From Azospirillum sp. SYSU D00513 (lineage in GTDB: Bacteria > Pseudomonadota > Alphaproteobacteria > Azospirillales > Azospirillaceae), in the NCBI RefSeq assembly GCF_017356015.1, contig NZ_JAFIQV010000004.1, forward strand, positions 124,001-188,000: a stretch of DNA of 64,000 nucleotides. The letters are read 5' to 3'. Made by a program: the position numbers and the translations under genes. How positions within the stretch are numbered: the first letter of the stretch is position 1; each line of letters starts with the position of its first letter. The notes beneath the pieces are model-generated. The model made no database searches, was not told where the DNA came from, and worked only from the letters and a program-made list of their open reading frames with translations. Of this stretch, positions 53,982-62,330 are shown in pieces.

Positions 53982-54147
53982 GCACGCTATATAGCGCGCT
54001 GCTCCGCTCCCGCCTATCCCGCCGACCGGGACTGTTGCGAAAACAGGGGAACACTATAGATAGACGTCAAGGGACGGACCCGCCCGGCGCCGCCAAGCGC
54101 CCCTGGGCGGGGAAAAGGTCCGCACGGGGGCAGGACGGGAGAGAGGC

Positions 54148-55581
54148 ATGGAGCGGCGGAGCTTCCTGAAGGCGGCGGCCGTGATGGCGGCCGGGGCCGG
54201 GACGGGCGCGGGGCTGCGCGGTGCCGCCGCCCAGCCGGCACCCGGCGAGACCGCCGCCTTCCCGGACGGCTTTCTCTGGGGCTGCTCCACCGCCGCCTAC
54301 CAGATCGAGGGGGCCGTGACGGCCGACGGCCGGGGACCCAGCATCTGGGATGTCTTCAGCCACAGGCCCGGCCGGACCGCGGAGGGCGCCACCGGCGACA
54401 TCGCCTGCGACCATTACCACCGCTACGCCGAGGACGTGGCGCTGATGAAGGCCGCGGGCATGCGGGCCTACCGCTTCTCGGTCGCCTGGCCGCGCGTGCT
54501 GCCGCTGGGCACCGGAGCGGTGAACCCGGCTGGGCTGGATTTCTATGACCGGCTGGTCGATTCGCTGCTCGGCCAGGGCATCGATCCCTGGCCCTGCCTC
54601 TATCATTGGGACCTGCCGCAGGCCTTGCAGGATCGTGGAGGCTGGCTGAACCGCGACATCGCCGGCTGGTTCGCCGACTACGCCCTCGCCGTGTCGAGGC
54701 GGATCGGCGACCGGGCGCGCCATTGGGCGATGCTGAACGAGCCGTCGGTCGCCGCGATCCTCGGCCATGGGCTGGGCCGGCACGCGCCGGGCCTGACCGG
54801 CCGCGCGAACTACGCCGCTGCGATCCATCACCAGAACCTCGCCCAGGGGCAGGCGCTGCTGGCCCTGCGGGCGGCGGGCGGGACCCGCCGGCAGCTCGGC
54901 ACCATCCTCTCGCTCCAGCCGGTCTGGCCGGTCGGCGGGCTGGATTCCAACCACATGGCGGCGGAGACGTGGCACGCCGCCTGGAACCGCGCCTGCCTGG
55001 ACCCGCTGCTGCTCGGGGAATATCCCGACCTGCTGGCGGCGGACTTCGCCCCCCTGACCAGGGCCGGCGACCTGGAGACGATCCGCCAGCCCGTGGATTT
55101 CCTGGGCCTCAACTACTACAACCGCATGCACCAGCAGCCCGACCCCACCGGGCTGGTCGGCACCGGCTACGGCCCGGCGCCGGAGGGGACGCGGGTCACC
55201 GCCATGGGCTGGCCGGTCGAGCCGGACGGGATCGGCGAGATGCTGATCGACCTGAAAGAGCGTTACGGCAATCCGCCGGTCTATGTGACGGGGAACGGTG
55301 GCGCCTTTCCCGACCCGCCCGGGCCGAACGGTCGGGTGGAGGACCAGGATCGCATCGCTTACCTGCGCGGCCATCTGCTGTGGGCGCACAAGGCCATCGA
55401 TGATGGCGCCAACCTGCGCGGCTATTTCGTGCGGACCCTGCTCGACGGCTTCGAGTGGGCGGAGGGCTACACCCGCCACTTCGGGCTGGTCCAGGTGGAC
55501 CGCAAGACCATGAAGCGCACGCCCAAGGCCAGCTATCACTGGTACGCCGACCTCATCCGCCGCAACGGGATCGTCGTCTGA
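54148..55581 (+). CDS. GH1 family glycosidase-like protein lacking the catalytic nucleophile
   Basis: The 477-residue GH1 TIM barrel has a Tat signal (ERRSFLKAAAVMAAG, residues 2-16), so it is exported folded. The barrel starts at FPDGFLWGCSTAAYQIEG. The acid/base glutamate is present as Glu198 in MLNEPSV. In beta-glucosidases the nucleophile lies in a (I/V)TENG motif; here it reads VTGNGG, with Gly382 (codon GGG at 55291-55293) in place of Glu. The rest of the active-site wall is intact (HYHRYAEDVALMK, YHWDLPQAL, LNYYNRM, DGFEWAEGYTRHFGL). It is therefore predicted to be unable to hydrolyse by the retaining mechanism. It is a lone gene with no regulator beside it. A one-base read error is the alternative. 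Confidence 0.88.
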   Translation: MERRSFLKAAAVMAAGAGTGAGLRGAAAQPAPGETAAFPDGFLWGCSTAAYQIEGAVTADGRGPSIWDVFSHRPGRTAEGATGDIACDHYHRYAEDVALMKAAGMRAYRFSVAWPRVLPLGTGAVNPAGLDFYDRLVDSLLGQGIDPWPCLYHWDLPQALQDRGGWLNRDIAGWFADYALAVSRRIGDRARHWAMLNEPSVAAILGHGLGRHAPGLTGRANYAAAIHHQNLAQGQALLALRAAGGTRRQLGTILSLQPVWPVGGLDSNHMAAETWHAAWNRACLDPLLLGEYPDLLAADFAPLTRAGDLETIRQPVDFLGLNYYNRMHQQPDPTGLVGTGYGPAPEGTRVTAMGWPVEPDGIGEMLIDLKERYGNPPVYVTGNGGAFPDPPGPNGRVEDQDRIAYLRGHLLWAHKAIDDGANLRGYFVRTLLDGFEWAEGYTRHFGLVQVDRKTMKRTPKASYHWYADLIRRNGIVV

Positions 55582-55778
55582 CCTGAACCCGCGCGACGCA
55601 TGGCAGGGGTGCCGGGGCGGCCCGTGGCATTCGGCGGCGCACGCCCCAACATCGCAAGGTCAACTTCCCGCTTCCGGACGTGCGGGCGGATCGCCGGTTC
55701 CAGAGATCGCCGATCCTCCCATGGCCCGAAGCGGGGCGGCGGCCATTCCCATGGCGGACCCTTTTCCATGGAATCAGC

Positions 55779-56777
55779 ATGACGATCCCCTTCTCCGTCC
55801 TCGATCTCGTTCCCATCGTCCAGGGCGCCACGGCGTCCGACGCCTACCGCAACATGGTCGACCTGGCGCAGCATGTGGAAGGTTGGGGCTACGAGCGTTT
55901 CTGGCTGGCCGAGCATCACAACATGGTGGGCATCGGCAGTTCGGCGACCGCCGTGCTGATCGGGCATGTCGCCGTCAACACGAAGACGCTGCGCGTCGGC
56001 TCCGGCGGCGTGATGCTGCCCAACCATTCGCCGCTGGTGATCGCGGAGCAGTTCGGGACGCTGGAGTCGCTGTTTCCCGGCCGCATCGACCTCGGGCTCG
56101 GCCGCGCGCCGGGCACGGACATGCGCACCGCCCAGGCCCTGCGCCGCGACCTGACCAGCAACGCCGACCATTTCCCGCAGGACGTGGTGGAGCTTCAGGC
56201 GCTGCTGGGGCCGGTGGAGCCGGGGCAGGTCGTGCAGGCGGTGCCCGGTGCCGGGCTGAAGGTGCCGCTGTGGATCCTGGGGTCGAGCCTGTTCGGCGCG
56301 CAGCTCGCCGCGGCGCTGGGGCTGCCCTACGGCTTTGCCTCCCACTTCGCGCCGGATGCGCTGATGCAGGCGCTGCGCGTCTACCGGGAGCGCTTCACCC
56401 CGTCGGAGCAGCGGGAGACGCCGCACGCCATGGTCGGGGTGAACGTCATCGCCGCCGAGACGGACGAAGAGGCGCGCCGGCTCTTCACCTCGCAGCAGCA
56501 GGCCTTCACCGACCTGCACCGCAACGCGCGCGGCAAGCTGAAGCCGCCCATCGACAACATCGAGGATTACTGGTCGCCCATCGAGAAGATCCGGGTCGAG
56601 CAGATGCTGTCCTGCTCGGTCGTCGGTTCCCCGCAGACGGTGCGCGAGGGGCTGGAGCGTCTGATCGAGACCACCCGCGCCGACGAGCTGATGGTGGTCG
56701 CTCCGCTCTATGACCACGCGGCGCGGCTGCGCTCCTTCGAGATCGTCGCGGAGGTCCGCAAGTCCCTGGGCGCCTGA
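55779..56777 (+). CDS. LLM-class flavin-dependent oxidoreductase
   Basis: The 332-residue luciferase-like (bacterial LuxA-type fold) protein belongs to the group-1 MsnO8/YhbW-like branch. It has [20 protein letters not shown] at the start, the F420/FMN-binding WLAEHHNM segment near residue 44, [14 protein letters not shown] and [16 protein letters not shown]. The ending [13 protein letters not shown] is also typical. The substrate is unknown; related proteins are monooxygenases using reduced FMN. The start at 55779 has no obvious ribosome-binding site. It is convergent with the PAS_5 gene (7 bp between stops). Confidence 0.9.
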   Translation: MTIPFSVLDLVPIVQGATASDAYRNMVDLAQHVEGWGYERFWLAEHHNMVGIGSSATAVLIGHVAVNTKTLRVGSGGVMLPNHSPLVIAEQFGTLESLFPGRIDLGLGRAPGTDMRTAQALRRDLTSNADHFPQDVVELQALLGPVEPGQVVQAVPGAGLKVPLWILGSSLFGAQLAAALGLPYGFASHFAPDALMQALRVYRERFTPSEQRETPHAMVGVNVIAAETDEEARRLFTSQQQAFTDLHRNARGKLKPPIDNIEDYWSPIEKIRVEQMLSCSVVGSPQTVREGLERLIETTRADELMVVAPLYDHAARLRSFEIVAEVRKSLGA

Positions 56778-56784
56778 AGCGGAT

Positions 56785-57270
56785 TCAGATCCGCTCGAAG
56801 GCGACCACGGTCCAGATCATGCCCACCCTGCCGTTGTCCGCGGACAGCGGCAGGTGGAGGTCGTACACCCGCCGGACATCTCCCAGCGGCCCCGTGTAGG
56901 GCGGCGAGACCAGCATCGGCTGCCCCAGATTGGCCACCGTCGCCCGCTGCGTCCAGAGTTGGCTGCCCGGCCGGATGTGGTCGAGTTCGGAGAAGCGGCA
57001 GCCGGTGAAGTCGCGGCGGGCCATCTGGATGATGGCCGATCCCAGCAGCGCGTAGCGGAAGTCCCGCTCGGTCTCCAGAACCTCGGTCAGGATGCTCCAG
57101 GGCATCAGCTCCAGCGGGAGCGCCACGGCATCGAGGTCGGTTTCGTGCGGCATGGCCCGTTCGCCCGACCTGGCCTTCCAGAACTGGTAGGCCTGGTCGA
57201 GCATGGGATGCTCTCGCAGAACATCCTGAGCGCCGGGTTGCAGCGCGGTCAGCGCGGACATGTGTGACAC
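56785..57270 (-). CDS. PAS_5 (DUF1488-like) domain protein
   Basis: A 161-residue protein matching the PAS_5 family, abundant in Azospirillum and relatives. HPMLDQAYQFWKARSGERAMP is the typical opening and LPLELMPWSILTEV follows. The core FRYALLGSAIIQMARRDFTGCRFSEL and the ending GRVGMIWTVVAFERI complete the fold. No output domain or HTH is attached. The family is presumed sensory, function unknown. Starts at 57270 or 57261 are both possible. It is convergent with the LLM flavoenzyme gene. Confidence 0.8.
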   Translation of the reverse strand: MSHMSALTALQPGAQDVLREHPMLDQAYQFWKARSGERAMPHETDLDAVALPLELMPWSILTEVLETERDFRYALLGSAIIQMARRDFTGCRFSELDHIRPGSQLWTQRATVANLGQPMLVSPPYTGPLGDVRRVYDLHLPLSADNGRVGMIWTVVAFERI

Positions 57271-57418
57271 CGGGAGTGACGGTCAGGGGCTTTGGCGTAT
57301 GGGCTTGGCGGCAGGTGCTTTGGGGCCGGCCCGTCGCAGGGCCTCCCTGAGGTAAGTTCTAGACCGTCCGGCCGTAACATTGTTGTGACCAATGATTGGT
57401 TGTGGCGGGGGGTGGTCT

Positions 57419-58009
57419 TTACAGCCGATCCATCATCCGGTCCACCCGTGCCAGATGGCGGGCGCGGTCAGCGGCGGTTGCGCGGTCCATGTCGTGCAAG
57501 GCCAGGTAACGGAACCTCGCCTTCGGCGCGCAGGCCGTCAGCACGCCGTTCTTCAGGATGCGCCGCGCGGGGTTGCGCATGTACAGCTCCACCACCCACC
57601 AGGGGGAGCCAAAGCTGGTCAGCACCGTGACCGAGCGCAGCCTGTCCAGCAGCGGCACGATGCGCCCGCCCGCGAGATCGTGACGGAAGGTGACGCCCGG
57701 CACCCAGACCCGGTCGAAATAGCCCTTGAGGATCGCCGGCGTGTCGAACCACCAGTGCGGGAAGCAGAAGACCAGCGCCTCCGATTCGGTCAGCCGCTCC
57801 ACCAGCGGCCGCACGGCGGAGGCGTCGTAGCCCGGCTCGAAGTAGGAGGCGCGCTCCGCCGGGGTCAGGGCCGGCTGGAAGCCCTCGGCGTAGAGGTCCG
57901 TTTCGATGACCTCGTGCCCCGCATCGCGCAGCCGTTCCGCCGCCCGGCGCTGCACGGCGGCGGCGAAGCTGTCGGGCAGCGGGTGGGCGAGGATGGTCTG
58001 AACCTTCAT
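57419..58009 (-). CDS. NAD(P)H-quinone oxidoreductase, flavodoxin-like fold
   Basis: The 196-residue FAD/FMN enzyme of the NQO1/YwrO/MdaB group has QTILAHPLPDSFAAAV at the N-terminus with the flavin phosphate-loop pattern. LVFCFPHWWFDTPAILKGYFDRV is the conserved dimer/flavin motif, followed by SFGSPWWVVELYM. Two-electron quinone reduction to avoid semiquinone stress is the likely role. Its start overlaps the stop of the left-handed beta-helix gene by four bases. It is the third gene of the marR-led operon, so induction by a phenolic or oxidative signal through MarR is inferred. Confidence 0.9.
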   Translation of the reverse strand: MKVQTILAHPLPDSFAAAVQRRAAERLRDAGHEVIETDLYAEGFQPALTPAERASYFEPGYDASAVRPLVERLTESEALVFCFPHWWFDTPAILKGYFDRVWVPGVTFRHDLAGGRIVPLLDRLRSVTVLTSFGSPWWVVELYMRNPARRILKNGVLTACAPKARFRYLALHDMDRATAADRARHLARVDRMMDRL

Positions 58010-58641
58010 GCGATCCGTCCCAGGTTGGCGGCTTCCACCGCGTGGTCCCCGGCATGGCGGCGGGCCAGCGCCCGCGCGTAGCGCGGCATGACCGCCGGCA
58101 TGATGCTTCCGCCCTCGGCCGGGCGCTCCACCCCGAACACGTAGCCCGGGAAATCCAGCTCCTTCTGGATCGCCCAGATCTCCTCGTGGCGGTCCGGGGG
58201 CAGGATGCGCGCCGGGTCGCCCACCGCGATCCAGTTCAGCGGCACCACGGCCCCTTCGGGAAGGACCGTCCGCAGATGGACGATGCCGTTGATGCGGACC
58301 TCCGCCCGCCGGCCGATCCGCGCGCTGTTGAAGACCGTAGCCCCCGTCGCCAGGAAGGCCTCCTCCTCGACCGTGCAGCCGACGAGGCAGGCGCGCGGGC
58401 CGACCATCACGTTGGAACCGATCCGGACCGGATTGCCGCGCACGCCCCGGATCACCGCCGTGTCCATGACGACGCAGTTCTCGCCGATGCTCACCGGGCC
58501 GCTTTCCGCCACGATGACCGCGCCGAAACCGATTGAACAGTTCGGGCCGATGGCGACGTCGCCGCAGATCGTGGCGTTCGGCGCGATCCGCGCCGTGGGG
58601 TCGATGCGCGGACTGCGTCCCTCATGGGCGAAGGCGGTCAT
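58006..58641 (-). CDS. Left-handed beta-helix protein (gamma-carbonic anhydrase/acyltransferase-like)
   Basis: A 211-residue hexapeptide-repeat protein. Successive turns such as IDPTARIAPNATI, VAIGPNCSI, VSIGENCVV, VRIGSNVMVGP and ARIGRRAEV build a left-handed beta helix. A C-terminal helix region follows. The histidines expected for the zinc site of gamma-carbonic anhydrase are not clearly in place (CLVGCTVEEE replaces the usual HGC), so catalytic activity is uncertain. It is middle gene of a marR-LbH-quinone reductase operon, with ATGA overlaps at both ends. Confidence 0.83.
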   Translation of the reverse strand: MTAFAHEGRSPRIDPTARIAPNATICGDVAIGPNCSIGFGAVIVAESGPVSIGENCVVMDTAVIRGVRGNPVRIGSNVMVGPRACLVGCTVEEEAFLATGATVFNSARIGRRAEVRINGIVHLRTVLPEGAVVPLNWIAVGDPARILPPDRHEEIWAIQKELDFPGYVFGVERPAEGGSIMPAVMPRYARALARRHAGDHAVEAANLGRIA

Positions 58642-59210
58642 GGGCGGCGTCCTTTTCCGGTTGGCGGGGAACAGGGAGGAGTGGTGCGCTCCGCCTCCCT
58701 GGCGGCGGAGCCGATGGGGCAGAGCGGGCCGTCGCAGACGCCGTGGTCGCAGAAGCGGCAGACATGGCGCGCATAGGCGCGGACGGGGGTCTGGTCCGCG
58801 ACGGGGGCGGCGAGCATCGCCGTGAGCAGCCCGTCGAGCAGCGCCCGCTGGCCGGGATCAAGCGGGGCGAGCAGCCGCAGGCAGGCATCGAGGCGGCCCT
58901 GCTGCAGCGCCTCGGCCCGTTCCCGGCCCGATTCGGTCAGGGCGAAGGGGACCTCCTTGCCGCCCCGCGGGCGCGGTCGGCGCTCCACATGGCCGTCGGC
59001 GGCGAGCTTTTCGAGCAGCCGCGCCGTGGCCGGCTGGGACAGGCCGATGACCGCGCCGAGCGCGGTTGCCGCCGTCGGCCCCCAATGGAGCAGCGTCAGC
59101 AATGCCGCGGCGGAGCTGTTCGACAGGGGGGCGAAGGCATCCTCGACCGCGCCCGAGAGCGTGGCCCAGAGCGCGCCGACCTTGTTCGCCAGAAGCCGTT
59201 CATCATGCAT
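58638..59210 (-). CDS. MarR-family regulator with C-terminal cysteine cluster
   Basis: A 190-residue winged-helix regulator from the ATG at 59210 (ATGs at 59225 and 59228 also possible). DNA-binding core: LLTLLHWGPTAATALGAVIG, then GLSQPATARLLEKLAADGHVERR and the wing RPRGGKEVPFALTESGRER. The tail carries four cysteines within 16 residues (HVCRFCDHGVCDGPLC), a possible metal or redox site. The stop overlaps the next start (ATGA), so it heads an operon with the beta-helix and quinone reductase genes and is their likely repressor. It is divergent from DUF983. Confidence 0.88.
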   Translation of the reverse strand: MHDERLLANKVGALWATLSGAVEDAFAPLSNSSAAALLTLLHWGPTAATALGAVIGLSQPATARLLEKLAADGHVERRPRPRGGKEVPFALTESGRERAEALQQGRLDACLRLLAPLDPGQRALLDGLLTAMLAAPVADQTPVRAYARHVCRFCDHGVCDGPLCPIGSAAREAERTTPPCSPPTGKGRRP

Positions 59211-59326
59211 GCAGAGTGCATACATCATGGCGAACCGCCGGGCAAGCACCGCCGGAAGGGACGGGACCCGCGCGGGGCTGTTCACGAAAGAACGGAAAAG
59301 GATCGGCCGCAGGGCAGCCATTCCGA

Positions 59327-59354
59327 TTGCGCGCGTACAGGCGCGCTGTATAAT
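59327..59354 (+). promoter_or_regulatory. Promoter of the DUF983 gene
   Basis: TTGCGC (59327-59332) and TATAAT (59349-59354) are 16 bp apart. The -10 element overlaps the first ATCCATACA repeat. Confidence 0.55.
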
Positions 59355-59386
59355 CCATACATTAGTGACGGAACACGATCCATACA
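59353..59386 (+). promoter_or_regulatory. Two ATCCATACA direct repeats (candidate MocR operator)
   Basis: ATCCATACA occurs at 59353-59361 and 59378-59386, 25 bp apart start to start, covering the -10 region and leader of the DUF983 gene. The same 9-mer is at 59843-59851 in front of the MocR gene. Confidence 0.5.
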
Positions 59387-59398
59387 AAGGAAGCCGGC

Positions 59399-59800
59399 AT
59401 GACGACGGAAAGCAAGCCCTTCGCCGAAACTCCGCTCGGGCTGGGCATGCGGGGGCGCTGCCCGCGCTGCCACAAGGGGCACATCTTCGACGGCTTCCTG
59501 AAGCTCGCGGCGAAATGCGAGGTGTGCGGGCTGGACTTCTCCTTCGCCGATCCGGCGGATGGTCCCGCCTTCTTCGCGATGTCCATCGTGAGCTTTCCGC
59601 TGGTCGGGCTGGCCGCCTGGTTCGAACTGGGGCTGAACATGCCCCTGTGGCTCAACATGACGATCAGCATGATCCTGCTGATGGGTTCCTGCTGCGGCCT
59701 TCTGCGGCCCCTCAAGGGCTGGCTGGTCTGCGCCCAGTACATCAACAAGGCCGAGGAGGGGCGCCTCGCCCGCCCGGAGGACCATCCCACCGGCGGCTGA
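59399..59800 (+). CDS. DUF983 family membrane protein with zinc-ribbon motifs
   Basis: A 133-residue protein. A CPRCHKGHIFDGFLKLAAKC region with a second CxxC (CEVC) makes a zinc-ribbon-like four-cysteine site at residues 21-44. Then DFSFADPADGPAFFAM leads into two membrane helices (about 58-80 and 85-105), as in all DUF983 proteins. Members are often found beside cytochrome c oxidase assembly genes, but none lie here. Function unknown. The promoter overlaps ATCCATACA repeats, suggesting control by the MocR-type protein encoded 86 bp downstream. Confidence 0.88.
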   Translation: MTTESKPFAETPLGLGMRGRCPRCHKGHIFDGFLKLAAKCEVCGLDFSFADPADGPAFFAMSIVSFPLVGLAAWFELGLNMPLWLNMTISMILLMGSCCGLLRPLKGWLVCAQYINKAEEGRLARPEDHPTGG

Positions 59801-59823
59801 GCGGCGCGGCCGGCCGGCTTTCC

Positions 59824-59853
59824 TTGCGCCGGGCGACCCGCAATCCATACAAT
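59824..59853 (+). promoter_or_regulatory. Promoter/operator of the MocR-type gene
   Basis: TTGCGC (59824-59829) is followed by a weak -10 (CATACA/TACAAT around 59846-59853) that overlaps a third ATCCATACA (59843-59851). The arrangement predicts autoregulation. Confidence 0.45.
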
Positions 59854-59885
59854 GCGTCTCGTGTCTGGGGCTTGGAGTGAAGTCC

Positions 59886-61277
59886 ATGGAGAGGGACATG
59901 CCGTCCCCGGAATGGGTCCCCGATCTCGCGGCCTCGTCCAGGCCGATCTACCTCGCGGTGGTCGGAGCGCTTGAGGCCGACGTCGCGGGCGGCCTGCTGA
60001 GGGCCGGGCAGCGGTTGCCGACCCATCGGGCGCTGGCGGCGGCCTTGGGCGTGGACCTGACCACGGTCACGCGGGCCTACGCCGAGGCGCGGCGGCGCGG
60101 GCTGATCGACGCGGCGGTCGGGCGCGGCACCTTCGTCTGCGCCTCGCCGCGGGCCGGTGGGCCGGTCCAGGTCGAGGTGGACCTGTCCATGAACATGCCG
60201 CCGCAGCCCGAGGGGGCGGAGGTGCAGGCGCGGCTGGCGCAGGCGACGGCGGCCGTCCTGCGCCGCGCGGGGGCGTCCCGGCTTCTCAGCTACCAGCCGA
60301 GCGGCGGCAGCCGGGCGGAGCGCGCCGCCGGGGCCGCGTGGCTCTCCCCGCTGCTTCCTGGCCTTCCGCCGGAACGGGTGCTGGTGGCCTGCGGCGCCCA
60401 GGCGGCGCTGATGGCGCTGCTCACCACCCTGGCCGGTTCCGGCGACACCGTGCTGGCCGAGGAGTTCACCTATCCAGGCATGCGGGCCGCCGCGCATCAT
60501 GCGGGCATCCGGCTCGCGGGGCTGCCGATGGATGGGGAGGGGCTGCTGCCGGACGCCCTGGAGGAGGCCTGCGCCCGCCTGCGTCCGAAGGCCCTCTACT
60601 GCATCCCGACGATCCAGAACCCGACCACGGCCACCATGTCCGCCACCCGGCGCGCGGAGATCGCGGCCGCCGTGCGGCGCCATGGCCTGCCGGTCATCGA
60701 GGACGACGCCTACGGGCTGCTGCCCGGAACGCCGCTCCCGCCGCTCGCCAGCCTCGCGCCGGAACTGGCTTGGCACGTCTCCACCCTGTCCAAATGCCTG
60801 TTTCCGGCCCTGCGCATCGCCTATGTGGCCGCACCCGACGAACGCGGCGCCGGGCGGCTCCAGGCCGCGCTGCGGGCGACGAGCCAGATGGCGCCGCCGC
60901 TGTCGACCGCCGTGGCGACCCGCTGGATCGAGGACGGCACGGCCCGCGCGATGCTGGACGCCGTCCGGGAGGAGAGCCGCGAGCGCCAGCGCATGGCGCG
61001 GGCGGTCCTTCCCGCCCTGCTGGCGGCGTCGCACGCGGACGGTCACCATGTCTGGCTGCGGCTGCCGCCGGCCTGGAGCGCCGCCGCCTTCGCCGAGCGG
61101 GTCCGGCGCTCCGGCCTCGCCGTGGTCCCCGGATCGGCCTTCGCCGTGGAGGCGTCACAAGGTGAGGCCTTGCGCGTCTCGCTCGGCGCGGCCCCGGACC
61201 GCAGGACACTGGCGGGAGCGCTGGAGCGGATCGCCGCCACGCTGGAGGAAGCGCAGACCGTCGCCGAGGTGGTCTGA
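59886..61277 (+). CDS. MocR/GntR-type regulator with aminotransferase domain
   Basis: The product is 463 residues from the ATG at 59886 (GGAG nine bases upstream; GTG at 59877 and ATG at 59898 are alternatives). The N-terminal GntR winged helix (about 12-85) shows LRAGQRLPTHRALAAALGVDLTTVTRAY and GRGTFV. A fold-type I aminotransferase domain fills the rest, with PLP lysine Lys303 in STLSKCLFPALRIAY, IPTIQNPTTATMS and IEDDAYG. MocR proteins bind PLP or its amino-acid adducts and regulate vitamin B6, GABA, taurine or similar pathways. The target here is unknown; DUF983 immediately upstream shares its promoter motif. Confidence 0.9.
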   Translation: MERDMPSPEWVPDLAASSRPIYLAVVGALEADVAGGLLRAGQRLPTHRALAAALGVDLTTVTRAYAEARRRGLIDAAVGRGTFVCASPRAGGPVQVEVDLSMNMPPQPEGAEVQARLAQATAAVLRRAGASRLLSYQPSGGSRAERAAGAAWLSPLLPGLPPERVLVACGAQAALMALLTTLAGSGDTVLAEEFTYPGMRAAAHHAGIRLAGLPMDGEGLLPDALEEACARLRPKALYCIPTIQNPTTATMSATRRAEIAAAVRRHGLPVIEDDAYGLLPGTPLPPLASLAPELAWHVSTLSKCLFPALRIAYVAAPDERGAGRLQAALRATSQMAPPLSTAVATRWIEDGTARAMLDAVREESRERQRMARAVLPALLAASHADGHHVWLRLPPAWSAAAFAERVRRSGLAVVPGSAFAVEASQGEALRVSLGAAPDRRTLAGALERIAATLEEAQTVAEVV

Positions 61278-61408
61278 GATACCGTGATACAAGGCGACGG
61301 TTCGTTTGACAGCGGCGCGTTTGACAGCGGCGCCGGGCTGGGCGAGGCTGCGCCGACCATTCCCGCGCCCATCACTCCTCCGTCCATCAACTCCCACGTC
61401 CCCGTCCA

Positions 61409-61846
61409 ATGCCCCCCAGCCCGAAGCCCCATCCCACCCGGTTCGCCATACAGAAGGCGCGCGGCAAGGGTTGGAAGACGCTGGAGGTGGGGGAGGAACT
61501 GGACCATGCCCGCGCCCGTTTCGCGCTGATGGTGAAGGTCAACCCACGCGCCTATTTCCGCCTGATCGAGCTGAACCACAGGGGTGGAACCGCCCTCGAC
61601 GGCATGGAGTTCGACTGGACCCTCGTCGAACTGCACGACCCGAACGCCAAGGGCGGCCCGCGCGGAAAGCCGGCCAAGCCGGCCAAGCCGGTCGGTGCAA
61701 CGCGCCGGTCCGGCCCCGCCCGCCGCACCGGCCGGAAGCCGGGCGACAGGGTGCCGCTGCCCCTTCGATTCTACCTCGCGGTGGTCCTGATCGGCGCGCT
61801 GGCCGGAGTCCTCCTCGCCCTGCGCTACGGTCTGCCCGGTTCATAG
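61409..61846 (+). CDS. Hypothetical protein with C-terminal membrane anchor
   Basis: The product is 145 residues from the ATG at 61409. Residues 1-85 are predicted alpha/beta and soluble (FALMVKVNPRAYFRLIELNH, GMEFDWTLVELHD). A Lys/Pro/Arg-rich linker (about 85-115, with repeated KPAKP) follows, then one transmembrane helix (YLAVVLIGALAGVLLALRYG). This suggests a tail-anchored cytosolic protein. It starts 131 bp after the MocR gene. No family recognised and no clear ribosome-binding site. The frame is preferred over the overlapping one because only it encodes the membrane helix. Confidence 0.6.
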   Translation: MPPSPKPHPTRFAIQKARGKGWKTLEVGEELDHARARFALMVKVNPRAYFRLIELNHRGGTALDGMEFDWTLVELHDPNAKGGPRGKPAKPAKPVGATRRSGPARRTGRKPGDRVPLPLRFYLAVVLIGALAGVLLALRYGLPGS

Positions 61847-62330
61847 TTGGCCGGGCAGGCGGGCGCTGTTCCGCCCTCCCGGCTCGCGACTCTCGCCAGG
61901 CTGCGCATGAGGCCCAAGCTGCAAAAAAGTCTGTCGTTTCAGCTTGATGGAGATGTCCCCACCTCCCTGATGGAGTCTTCACCACATGGCTAATGCAATT
62001 TTCCCCCGGGCTTCTGATGGAGTAAAACCCGGAATCCCGCTACTCTGAGAGGAATAAGATACTGAAGAATCAACCGGTATCCATTTTCCTGCGCCATTTT
62101 AACGGGCGGGTGCTTCGGGCCTGGCAAGATCGCGCTTCCGCTGTCGCTGTTCTGGTCTTTTCCCACCGCGGGCTGAACCGATTCGGAGCGCGGAGCCGGC
62201 GTCCAGGACATCCTCCTTCGATCTGTCCGGCCGCAGCAGCCACCGGGTAATCCCGTTCAGATCGCCCTTTTGCGCACCGGCGTTCGTGCTACGATGACCG
62301 GAGGCCAGTCGGCGCGGCGGGAAGGGGCGC
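61847..62330. other. Gene-free interval with repeated TGATGGAG octamers
   Basis: About 480 bp with lower GC than its neighbours and no coding frame. TGATGGAG occurs at 61945, 61968 and 62015, spacings of 23 and 47 bp, each followed by a different sequence. This could be a decayed mobile-element end or regulator sites. The promoter of the metallo-hydrolase gene should lie near 62270-62310. Confidence 0.45.
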
